From contig CAAGFP010000230.1 in NCBI GenBank assembly GCA_900769175.1, forward strand, positions 1 through 6,341: a stretch of DNA of 6,341 nucleotides, written 5' to 3'. Shown piece by piece: positions 1-4,818 of the stretch. Positions within the stretch are counted from its first letter, which is position 1. Each line of letters starts with the position of its first letter. Source of the DNA: Lachnospiraceae bacterium. GTDB lineage: Bacteria > Bacillota > Clostridia > Lachnospirales > Lachnospiraceae. The position numbers were made by a program, and so were the translations under genes. Below the pieces are notes generated by a model. That model searched no databases. It saw only the letters and a list, made by a program, of their open reading frames with translations, and was not told the origin of the DNA.

Positions 1-36
1 CATTCCTACCCAGACATAAATCATCACTGAATTCAT
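1..36 (-). CDS. N-terminus of an unidentified gene running off the left edge
   Basis: Only the first 12 codons are present (MNSVMIYVWVGM), and the reading frame leaves the window at base 1. The start is well supported: an ATG at 34-36 lies 11 nt after a purine-rich AGGGGGAG site and about 35 nt downstream of a good sigma-A type promoter. The visible residues are hydrophobic, as in an N-terminal membrane segment or signal anchor. The run is reminiscent of the start of NfeD-like small membrane proteins of Clostridia, but 12 residues cannot establish this. The gene is on the same strand as ktrB-ktrA but is separated from them by a strong terminator and has its own promoter, so it is a separate transcription unit. 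Confidence 0.6.
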   Translation of the reverse strand, partial: MNSVMIYVWVGM

Positions 37-47
37 TAATTAACCGG

Positions 48-55
48 CTCCCCCT
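48..55 (-). promoter_or_regulatory. Ribosome binding site of the left-edge gene
   Basis: On the minus strand this reads AGGGGGAG, 11 nt before the ATG at 34-36. Its purine richness and spacing are the main support for calling a gene start at the very edge of the window. Confidence 0.6.
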
Positions 56-77
56 AAAAAAGAGAATAGATAGTTGT

Positions 78-106
78 ATTTTACAACATTCCGCAATCTT
101 GTGCAA
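78..106 (-). promoter_or_regulatory. Sigma-A type promoter of the left-edge gene
   Basis: The minus strand carries TTGCAC (101-106), a 17-nt spacer and TAAAAT (78-83). The -10 box lies inside a small dyad, GTTGTA-TTT-TACAAC (73-87). Transcription would start near base 71 and give a leader of about 35 nt. The repeat array begins only about 17 bp upstream of the -35 box, so the array lies where upstream regulatory DNA would sit. Confidence 0.6.
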
Positions 107-122
107 GTGTACGAAGATTCTC

Positions 123-408
123 TCCGCGCGGATTCAGTCTCACTCCGCGCGGCCTTTTCCTCATTCTATTGAGACTAAACTCCCACTCCGCGCGGATTTA
201 GTCTCACTCCGCGCGGCCTTTTCCTCATTCCATTGAGACTAAACTGCCACTTCGCGCGGGTTTAGTCTCACTCCGCGCGGCCTTTTTCTCATTCCATTGA
301 GACTAAACTATCACTCCGCGCGGGTTTAGTCTCACTCCGCGCGGCCTTTTCCTCATTCCATTGAGACTAAACTGCCGCTCCGCGCGGATTTAGTCTCGCT
401 CCGCGCGT
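123..408. repeat. 64-bp tandem repeat array, about 4.5 copies
   Basis: Copies start at 123, 187, 251, 315 and 379; the last is cut off after about 30 bp. Each unit has two CCGCGCGG palindromes (one copy degenerate at 252, the final one ending in T), one TTTAGTCTC between them, and one GAGACTAAA in the longer half. CCGCGCGG starts at 124, 145, 188, 209, 252, 273, 316, 337, 380 and 401, alternating 21 and 43 bp apart. Copies differ by only a few point changes. The 64-bp period is not a multiple of three, which argues against coding. GC content is well above that of the flanks. The array occupies most of the 490-bp gap between the left-edge gene and ktrA. Function unknown. Confidence 0.95.
171..397. 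repeat. Four regularly spaced inverted repeats inside the array
   Basis: GAGACTAAAC and (G/A)TTTAGTCTC form stems of 9-10 bp around a 15-nt loop at 171-205, 235-269, 299-333 and 363-397. The two central hairpins (235-269 and 299-333) have perfect 10-bp stems; the outer two lose the innermost pair. The loop ends in the self-complementary CCGCGCGG (TCGCGCGG in one copy), so loops could pair with one another or with the CCGCGCGG in the 29-nt linkers between hairpins. No T-run follows any hairpin, so they are not ordinary terminators. Confidence 0.8.
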
Positions 409-412
409 ACGC

Positions 413-456
413 AAAAAACCTATGGGCACAAGTTATGCTGTGCCCATAGGTTTTTT
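413..456 (-). terminator. Strong intrinsic terminator after ktrA
   Basis: A perfect 18-bp stem (413-430 with 439-456) surrounds an 8-nt loop. The stem begins with six A and ends with six T, so it would work in both directions. It lies about 70 bp beyond the ktrA stop and should end the ktrB-ktrA transcript before the repeat array. Bases 457-526, between it and ktrA, show nothing else recognisable. Confidence 0.9.
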
Positions 457-526
457 CCTTTTAACTATGATAGATAAATTTATTCTTCAACTTATACCCG
501 GTAATGTCTTAATACTGCATCACTCA

Positions 527-1195
527 TTACAACAGATTCGAAAGCCTTTTGATAATATCATTTTTTCCAATCAGCACCAAAACATCTGTTTTTTGCAACG
601 GCATATCCGCAATAGGGGTAATATCAATCTGATCATTACGCTTAAGCGCAATAACATTCACGTCATATTTTTTTCTTAAGTTTAACTGGATTAAGTTTTT
701 CCCTTCCCAGCTGGGCGGTAATTTAATTTCGGCAATCGTATAATCCGATGAAAGTTCAACTGCATCCACTAAATGATTGAATGCAAGATTGTTGGCAAGA
801 TGAACCCCCATCTCTTGTTCCGAATAAATTACTCTGTCAACTCCGACTTTTTCGAGCACTCTGCCCTGTTCTTTGTCATAAGCTTCCGCAATAATATATG
901 GAATTCCTTCATCTTTCATGCATATCGTTGCAAGGACTGCCGTTTCGAGACTATTCGCCAAAGAAAAAATTGCTGCATCGAAATTTTTTAGGCCAAGTTC
1001 TTTGACAGCATCCTCGTCTTTGACATCCAGACATCTTGCAGAGGTCACGTAATCAGAAATCTGGTTAACCTTCTTTTGGTCTTTGTCAATTGCCAAAACC
1101 ATACAACCGTTTGACTCAAGCGTACTGGCTACACTTCTTCCGAAACTGTCAAGACCAATTACAACATATTGTTTCTTTTTCTTATTCATTTTCAT
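527..1195 (-). CDS. ktrA: KtrA/TrkA-type potassium uptake regulatory subunit
   Basis: This is a cytoplasmic RCK protein of 222 residues, the usual length for KtrA. It is expected to form a ring on KtrB and gate potassium uptake in response to bound nucleotide (ATP/ADP, sometimes NAD(H)). The RCK-N Rossmann domain covers roughly residues 9-135: a beta strand and loop VIGLDSFG (12-19), then AID with the acidic Asp37 at the end of strand 2. The RCK-C (TrkA_C) domain covers roughly 140-222 and ends in VLVLIG. The nucleotide loop is unusual: family members such as B. subtilis KtrA/KtrC read GLGRFG, but here the middle glycine is Asp16. The start at 1195 has GGAG (1205-1208) 9 nt upstream; the next Met, residue 3, is worse placed. 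The gene lies 89 nt behind ktrB, probably in one operon. Confidence 0.92.
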   Translation of the reverse strand: MKMNKKKKQYVVIGLDSFGRSVASTLESNGCMVLAIDKDQKKVNQISDYVTSARCLDVKDEDAVKELGLKNFDAAIFSLANSLETAVLATICMKDEGIPYIIAEAYDKEQGRVLEKVGVDRVIYSEQEMGVHLANNLAFNHLVDAVELSSDYTIAEIKLPPSWEGKNLIQLNLRKKYDVNVIALKRNDQIDITPIADMPLQKTDVLVLIGKNDIIKRLSNLL

Positions 1196-1284
1196 TTTCT
1201 TATTCTCCGCTAAATTGATGTGAATGCTTTTTCAATTCATCCCCTGAATAAAGTCACGGGTGTTCTTGATATTTATATAAAATT

Positions 1285-2622
1285 TTATCCAATTATTACT
1301 TTTCCATCCGGATAACTGATTCCTGAATCATTTTTATTCGAATTAAAAGCAAGCGCAAAAGTAATCGGGCCTATTCTTCCTAAATACATGGCGATTGCAA
1401 TCAATATTTTTCCCCAGAAATTTAATTCAGAAGTTAATCCGCGCGAAAGGCCAACCGTTCCAATCGCCGAAGTAACTTCATATAATACGGAAAGAATATC
1501 ATCCGGATACATAATCATTAAAATTGTCGACATAACTGCAAGAACCGAAAAACTGAATAATACAATCGAAACACATCTTCTGATTGTCGTATCAGAAATC
1601 GCACGCTTAAATACCGATACCGTATGTTTTCCGCGGATATTTGAAATAATCGATGCAAACAAAACACAGACGGTTACTGTTTTCACGCCGCCCGCCGTTC
1701 CCGCCGGAGAGCCACCGATAAACATATAGAATAAATACAAAAACACGCTTGCCGGTCTGAACTGACTCTGGTCAATGGTTGCAAATCCTGCTGTTCTTAA
1801 ACTTACAGACTGGAAAAAGGATGCAAGAATTTTATCTCCTAAACTTAATCCGCCTAAAGTATCCGGGTTGTTATACTCAAAGAAAAAGGTAAATAAAGCT
1901 CCGCTTACAATCAAAATTATCGTTAAAATAATTACCAGTTTTGCATGATAATTCATTCTTTTTTTCTTATGTTCTTTTTTCTTAAACGCTCCTGCGATTT
2001 CCCAATAAACAGGGAATCCCAATCCGCCGGCGATTATCAGAACCATCGTCGTAATATTCACCAGCACATTGCCGGTATACATACAGAAGCTGTTCTGTCC
2101 TAACAGATCAATTCCGGCATTGCAAAACGCTGAAACTGAATGAAAAATCGAATACCAGATTCCAATCGGTCCGTAATCACGGATAAACACGATAGAATAC
2201 CCAAGTGCTCCAATGCCTTCTATTATCAATGTGATTTTCACAATTTTAGTAGTCAGGGCAACAAGACCTGATAATGTATCAAGATTATATGCGCTTTGAA
2301 TCAGTAAACGGTCTGCCAGAGTAATTTTTCTGTTTAACAGGATTAAAATCAGTGTAGTAAAAGTTACAACTCCCAATCCGCCCATTTGAATCAGACATAG
2401 AATCACCAGCTGTCCGAATGGTGAAAATGTATGTCCGATGTTAACGGTTGACAATCCCGTTACGCAAATGCTCGATGTTGAAACGAATATGGCATCAATA
2501 AATGAAAGCTTTTCATTCGTCTGAAGACTGATTGGTAAGTAAAGCAAAACTGCACCCACAAGGGCTCCAATCAAAAAACCAAGCATTATAATTTTGGTTG
2601 TACTCAATACTCTTTTTTTCAT
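1285..2622 (-). CDS. ktrB: KtrB/TrkH-type potassium transporter, membrane subunit
   Basis: This integral membrane protein has 445 residues, matching typical KtrB. It forms the potassium-translocating pore, usually coupled to Na+ or H+. All four TM-pore loop-TM repeats are visible with their filter glycines: ICVTGLS (Gly56), AFCNAGID (Gly170), LRTAGF (Gly279) and IGTVGLS (Gly391). The gating loop in the third repeat, GGSPAGTAGGVKT (303-315), and the buried arginine in GRIGP (Arg416) are also present. A Lys/Arg-rich cytoplasmic loop lies at 214-222. The start at 2622 is supported by an in-frame TGA two codons upstream, but no clear Shine-Dalgarno precedes it (only GGGCACTGA), suggesting modest or controlled translation. 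Its partner ktrA follows after 89 nt; the receiver-domain gene lies 138 nt upstream. Confidence 0.95.
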   Translation of the reverse strand: MKKRVLSTTKIIMLGFLIGALVGAVLLYLPISLQTNEKLSFIDAIFVSTSSICVTGLSTVNIGHTFSPFGQLVILCLIQMGGLGVVTFTTLILILLNRKITLADRLLIQSAYNLDTLSGLVALTTKIVKITLIIEGIGALGYSIVFIRDYGPIGIWYSIFHSVSAFCNAGIDLLGQNSFCMYTGNVLVNITTMVLIIAGGLGFPVYWEIAGAFKKKEHKKKRMNYHAKLVIILTIILIVSGALFTFFFEYNNPDTLGGLSLGDKILASFFQSVSLRTAGFATIDQSQFRPASVFLYLFYMFIGGSPAGTAGGVKTVTVCVLFASIISNIRGKHTVSVFKRAISDTTIRRCVSIVLFSFSVLAVMSTILMIMYPDDILSVLYEVTSAIGTVGLSRGLTSELNFWGKILIAIAMYLGRIGPITFALAFNSNKNDSGISYPDGKVIIG

Positions 2623-2646
2623 AATTCAGTGCCCAATTTTCTTTGC

Positions 2647-2699
2647 ATGAAAAGGTTGGAAACTCTCTCTTTATAAAAAGAAAAGTACCAACCTTTCAT
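2647..2699 (-). other. Long imperfect hairpin in the ktrB leader region
   Basis: AAAGGTTGG (2651-2659) pairs with CCAACCTTT (2688-2696) and extends outward by three pairs past one bulged A. Inside it, weaker pairing (ACT/AGT, TCTTT/AAAGA around TTAT) can close most of the loop. No T-run follows on either strand, so it is not a standard terminator. It lies 25 nt upstream of ktrB, in the gap after the receiver gene. It could be a leader element or a processing or stability hairpin; this is inference. Confidence 0.5.
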
Positions 2700-2760
2700 A
2701 TTATCCATAATACTCCCTGATGCAGGGAATAAAATTCTCAATTGTGATGCCAACGGATGA

Positions 2761-3147
2761 TTACAATAAGTCCGATAATGCATTTAATAATTTCGTAGCG
2801 TCAATCGGCTTTGAAATATGCCCGTTCATACCGGCAATATATGCATCATATTTATCATCTTCCAATACACTGGCAGTAAGAGCGACCACCGGTATCTTTG
2901 ATTTCTCTTCTCCAAGCTGACGAATCTTTCTGGTCGCTTTATACCCATCCAAAACCGGCATCTGAATATCCATTAAAATCAAATCATAATAATTTCCCGG
3001 GTGTGAATCTACCGCTTCCACCGCCTCCTGCCCGTTTAATACATGTTCACAGACATATCCGGCTTCTGACAAAATCGTCAAAACAATTTCCGCATTCAAT
3101 TCATTATCTTCTGCCAATAAAATTCTTTTATTATCAACTTTATTCAT
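2761..3147 (-). CDS. Stand-alone receiver-domain response regulator
   Basis: The product is 128 residues and consists of a single CheY-like receiver domain with no output domain. Key residues are in place: acidic pair Glu13-Asp14 (LLAEDN), phospho-acceptor Asp60 in LILMDIQMPVLDG, switch Thr91 in VVALTAS and Lys113 in HISKPID. The wording resembles receivers attached to hybrid histidine kinases more than those of OmpR-type regulators. I chose the ATG at 3147 because AGGGGAG (3154-3160) ends 6 nt before it; a GTG at 3174 would add nine residues encoded largely by the binding site itself. The gene has its own promoter behind the tRNA terminator. No kinase or phosphotransfer protein is visible, so its input and output are unknown. 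ktrB lies 138 nt downstream, and read-through is possible because no clear terminator intervenes. Confidence 0.9.
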   Translation of the reverse strand: MNKVDNKRILLAEDNELNAEIVLTILSEAGYVCEHVLNGQEAVEAVDSHPGNYYDLILMDIQMPVLDGYKATRKIRQLGEEKSKIPVVALTASVLEDDKYDAYIAGMNGHISKPIDATKLLNALSDLL

Positions 3148-3153
3148 TTCCTT

Positions 3154-3160
3154 CTCCCCT
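3154..3160 (-). promoter_or_regulatory. Ribosome binding site that sets the receiver-gene start
   Basis: AGGGGAG on the minus strand lies 6 nt upstream of the ATG at 3145-3147. It falls inside the longer open frame starting at GTG 3174, which makes that upstream start unlikely. Confidence 0.75.
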
Positions 3161-3232
3161 TGCCCTTGAATCACTCTTTCCTTGCAGTTTTCTCCTTAAT
3201 GCCGAAAGGAGCTTTCACGGCACTTTTGTAAC

Positions 3233-3253
3233 ATACAATTTCTCATATTGTAT
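3233..3253. promoter_or_regulatory. Perfect 7-bp dyad over the receiver-gene -10 box (possible operator)
   Basis: ATACAAT (3233-3239) and ATTGTAT (3247-3253) form a perfect inverted repeat with a 7-nt spacer. One arm coincides with the -10 box and the other falls just past the likely start site. This position suits a repressor site, but part of the symmetry comes from the -10 sequence itself. Confidence 0.4.
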
Positions 3254-3275
3254 CACATTCAATCCGCTCATACAA
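3247..3275 (-). promoter_or_regulatory. Promoter of the receiver-domain gene, extended -10
   Basis: The minus strand reads TTGTAT (3270-3275), a 17-nt spacer and TACAAT (3247-3252), with TGA directly before the -10 box giving an extended -10. It lies between the tRNA-Gly terminator and the receiver gene, leaving a leader of about 90 nt that includes an imperfect GCCG...CGGC hairpin (about 3201-3220). Confidence 0.6.
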
Positions 3276-3293
3276 CACCATTCAAGTGAAAGC

Positions 3294-3323
3294 AAAAAAG
3301 GATATTCTTTCGAATATCCTTTT
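3294..3323 (-). terminator. Intrinsic terminator after tRNA-Gly
   Basis: A 12-bp stem (3296-3307 with 3312-3323) closes a TTTC loop and is followed on the minus strand by six T. It begins only 4 nt past the tRNA 3' end, so the tRNA is transcribed as a single-gene unit. Confidence 0.9.
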
Positions 3324-3326
3324 CAG

Positions 3327-3399
3327 AGCGATAGACGGGGCTCGAACCCGCGGTCTCGACCTTGGCAAGGTCGCGCGTTACCAACTACGCCACTATCGC
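3327..3399 (-). tRNA. tRNA-Gly, anticodon GCC
   Basis: A complete cloverleaf reads on the minus strand: acceptor GCGATAG/CTATCGC, a 4-bp D stem GCGT/ACGC, anticodon stem CGACC/GGTCG around the loop TTGCCAA (anticodon GCC, reading GGC and GGU), and T arm GCGGG-TTCGAGC-CCCGT. Discriminator U73 is as expected for bacterial tRNA-Gly. The 3' CCA is not encoded (TCTG follows), so CCA must be added by nucleotidyltransferase. It has its own promoter and terminator and is not part of a tRNA cluster. Confidence 0.97.
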
Positions 3400-3431
3400 A
3401 TTTATTGTTCCGTTCTCCGCGGACAAGTAAT

Positions 3432-3460
3432 ATATTACTATATCCTTCTTTGATTGTCAA
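3432..3460 (-). promoter_or_regulatory. Strong promoter of tRNA-Gly
   Basis: A consensus TTGACA (3455-3460), a 17-nt spacer and TAATAT (3432-3437) on the minus strand. The start would fall near 3425, leaving a leader of about 25 nt for RNase P to remove before the tRNA 5' end at 3399. Confidence 0.85.
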
Positions 3461-3464
3461 CATC

Positions 3465-3484
3465 ATTTTTTAATTTTTTATTTT
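3465..3484 (-). promoter_or_regulatory. A-tract UP-like element upstream of the tRNA promoter
   Basis: Two A6 tracts separated by TT, with further A/T beyond, lie immediately upstream of the -35 box on the minus strand. This is the position and composition of an UP element contacted by the RNA polymerase alpha subunit at stable-RNA promoters. It also occupies the gap after the tetR stop, where no terminator hairpin is evident. Confidence 0.5.
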
Positions 3485-3515
3485 CATAGATTTCATTCGC
3501 TACATCCTTACCCTT

Positions 3516-4118
3516 CTACACTTTGAACGTAATTTGACTCATCATATTCAGATAATCGGTTGCAGATTTCAAATATGCTTCCGGCACAAATTCATCCTGC
3601 TGATAAGCCTTCATCAACATACAATTAAGCGTATCATGAACGGAAGAGTCCAGAATATTGAAATTGACCGCTTCGGTAAATTGCTCATAGTCGAGATTTT
3701 CCCTACACTTTTGAATACGCTCCTCATAAGCATTCAAATAGGGACGAATCTCCTGCAATGCCTCCGGATTCGTTTCATCTTCTAAAGAAGATAAAAAAAG
3801 CGGAATATAGGGATAAAATTTTCTTACCGCAAGCTTCGTCTCTTCTATCTTACGAATCACCTGAAAATAATCCGTTCCCGGTACTACTCCGGCCGCAAGC
3901 TCCATATTCATATATTTAACAGCATAGTCTGTAACAAAACGATATAAGCCGATTTTATTCTCAAAATAATGAAACCACAAACCTTTACTGATTCCGGCTT
4001 CTTTCACCATATCATCCGTACTGGCACGCATAAATCCGTTCAAAGCGAATACTTTCATCGCTCCGTTTATCATACGATCCTGTTTTTCTTTCTTTAAATC
4101 AAAAAATTTCTCATTCAT
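3516..4118 (-). CDS. TetR/AcrR-family transcriptional regulator
   Basis: The product is 200 residues, a normal TetR length. The N-terminal DNA-binding domain covers roughly residues 10-58: helix 1 with AMKVFALNGF (20-29), then the helix-turn-helix with T34-DDMVKEAGISKG and WFHYFENKIGLY (48-59), the signature of the family. Residues 60-200 form the variable all-helical ligand and dimer domain, so the inducer cannot be predicted. I chose the ATG at 4118 because GGAG (4128-4131) lies 9 nt upstream. An ATG at 4133 would add five residues but has no ribosome binding site and overlaps that GGAG. A promoter lies just upstream at 4155-4183. The gene diverges from the acidic membrane protein at 4356, a common layout for a TetR regulator and its target; self-regulation is also likely. 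Confidence 0.9.
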   Translation of the reverse strand: MNEKFFDLKKEKQDRMINGAMKVFALNGFMRASTDDMVKEAGISKGLWFHYFENKIGLYRFVTDYAVKYMNMELAAGVVPGTDYFQVIRKIEETKLAVRKFYPYIPLFLSSLEDETNPEALQEIRPYLNAYEERIQKCRENLDYEQFTEAVNFNILDSSVHDTLNCMLMKAYQQDEFVPEAYLKSATDYLNMMSQITFKV

Positions 4119-4127
4119 GGCTGCAAT

Positions 4128-4131
4128 CTCC
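4128..4131 (-). promoter_or_regulatory. Ribosome binding site that sets the tetR-family start
   Basis: GGAG on the minus strand is 9 nt from the ATG at 4116-4118. It overlaps the alternative ATG at 4131-4133, which has no purine-rich site before it. Confidence 0.6.
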
Positions 4132-4136
4132 ATTGA

Positions 4137-4144
4137 CTATATAG
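4137..4144. promoter_or_regulatory. Short palindrome CTATATAG at the tetR-family start site
   Basis: This perfect 8-bp palindrome lies just downstream of the predicted transcription start of the TetR-family gene (near 4148). It could be the core of an autoregulatory operator, but it is short and AT-rich and does not extend symmetrically. Confidence 0.2.
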
Positions 4145-4154
4145 GTCGATTCTT

Positions 4155-4183
4155 ATCATAACATATTTATTTCCTGCATACAA
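4155..4183 (-). promoter_or_regulatory. Promoter of the TetR-family gene
   Basis: The minus strand carries TTGTAT (4178-4183), a 17-nt spacer and TATGAT (4155-4160). Transcription would start near 4148, about 30 nt before the chosen ATG at 4118. The -35 hexamer is identical to that of the receiver-domain gene. Confidence 0.6.
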
Positions 4184-4193
4184 GGGAACAAAG

Positions 4194-4230
4194 AAAGAAG
4201 TTTTGTGTATAAAGAAGTTTTTTTGTATAA
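4194..4230 (+). repeat. Tandem direct repeat in the divergent intergenic region
   Basis: AAAGAAGTTTT followed by GTGTATAA (4194-4212) is repeated as AAAGAAGTTTTTTTGTATAA (4211-4230). The two copies sit head to tail and span the -35 to -10 region of the likely promoter of the rightward gene. They could be paired regulator sites or a product of slippage in low-complexity DNA. Confidence 0.5.
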
Positions 4231-4231
4231 T
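4203..4231 (+). promoter_or_regulatory. Likely promoter of the rightward acidic-protein gene
   Basis: A perfect TATAAT (4226-4231) lies 17 nt after TTGTGT (4203-4208), which matches the -35 consensus only in TTG. The leader would be about 118 nt. A weaker second candidate, TTTTCA (4235-4240) with TACAAT (4258-4263), is nearer the gene. Confidence 0.5.
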
Positions 4232-4340
4232 CTCTTTTCATTTCCGTAAAATAGTATTACAATAATATGGATAATCGTTTTATTAAATGATCATCTGATG
4301 AACACTCAGCCTGAATGTCCATCGGTAATTATTTCGAATC

Positions 4341-4346
4341 AGGAGG
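4341..4346 (+). promoter_or_regulatory. Consensus ribosome binding site of the acidic-protein gene
   Basis: AGGAGG lies 9 nt before the ATG at 4356. It is the strongest Shine-Dalgarno sequence in the window, suggesting efficient translation. Confidence 0.85.
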
Positions 4347-4355
4347 CAATTTATC

Positions 4356-4802
4356 ATGAAGAAATCAACAGGTTTGTTAATTTTTGGGGTTACTGCAGCT
4401 ACGGTTGCAGCCGGTGCTTATTATGTATACAAACATCAGGACAAATTCTTCAAAACCGAAGAAGTTATTACACCGGAAGGTCCTGTTCAAAAAAGAAATT
4501 ACATGTCTTTAGATGTTGAAGGTGCTAAATCACAGATTAATGAATCCATTACAAAGACGAAGGAAGCTGCTCAGGAAACCTTTAAGAAGGTTGGAACGAA
4601 ATTAGAAGAAACCTTCAATAAGGATAAGAACGCAAACACTGAAGAAATGGAATACTATGAAGTAGAAGAGACTGTAGAAATTACTGAAACAGATGAAAAC
4701 GCAGATACTGAGAATGCAGAAGCTGAAAGCACAGACGAAGCAAATAAGAGTGAATCTGCAGCTCCTTCCGAAGAAATTCCGGAAGATGCGGCCCTTGCAT
4801 AA
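4356..4802 (+). CDS. Membrane-anchored acidic protein of unknown function
   Basis: The 148-residue product has three parts. Residues 7-25 are one hydrophobic segment rich in Gly and Ala, preceded by MKKSTG, which suits a membrane anchor. Residues about 55-90 form a charged amphipathic helix (QINESITKTKEAAQETFKK onward) that could be a coiled coil, reminiscent of YtxH-like proteins. Residues 95-148 are very acidic and low in complexity, rich in Glu, Thr, Asn, Asp and Ala, and probably disordered. No catalytic motif is visible. Only two basic residues precede the anchor and several lie just after it (K26, H27, K30, K33), so the orientation is uncertain. There is no lipobox cysteine. It diverges from the TetR-family gene and has its own promoter and terminator, so it may be that regulator's target. 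I do not recognise a named family. Confidence 0.85.
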   Translation: MKKSTGLLIFGVTAATVAAGAYYVYKHQDKFFKTEEVITPEGPVQKRNYMSLDVEGAKSQINESITKTKEAAQETFKKVGTKLEETFNKDKNANTEEMEYYEVEETVEITETDENADTENAEAESTDEANKSESAAPSEEIPEDAALA

Positions 4803-4818
4803 GGCATAGTCATTTACA

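Noticed and set aside
123..408. CRISPR array
   Set aside because: The whole 64-bp unit repeats almost exactly, so there are no unique spacers between short repeats. No cas genes are present.
1196..1284. Regulatory hairpin or promoter between ktrB and ktrA
   Set aside because: Only a weak bulged stem (near 1241-1262) is visible and no good promoter. The simplest reading is operon spacing.
2714..2728. Terminator between the receiver gene and ktrB
   Set aside because: The stem is six pairs with a 3-nt loop and no T-run on the minus strand, so termination is unlikely.
2700..2741. Separate promoter for ktrB (TTGAGA at 2736-2741 with TATTAT at 2707-2712, or GATAAT at 2700-2705)
   Set aside because: The spacer between TTGAGA and TATTAT is 23 nt, and GATAAT has only TCCCTG at the proper -35 distance. 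Neither is convincing.
2623..2760. c-di-AMP (ydaO-type) riboswitch upstream of ktrB
   Set aside because: I could not find its conserved core. The hairpins present do not match that architecture, and the gap is short for the full aptamer plus expression platform.
2761..3147. Receiver domain as a fragment of a broken hybrid histidine kinase
   Set aside because: It has its own promoter, ribosome binding site and complete fold, and no kinase-like coding lies upstream before the tRNA terminator.
3148..3174. Nine extra N-terminal residues of the receiver protein from a GTG start
   Set aside because: These codons contain the AGGGGAG ribosome binding site for the ATG at 3147, and the receiver fold begins normally after that ATG.
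3327..3399. Integration site or mobile element at tRNA-Gly
   Set aside because: No integrase gene or direct repeat of the tRNA 3' end is visible in the window.
2898..3473. Plus-strand open frame of 191 codons
   Set aside because: It runs antisense through the receiver gene and the tRNA, has no ribosome binding site, and its sequence is low in protein character. It is a shadow frame.
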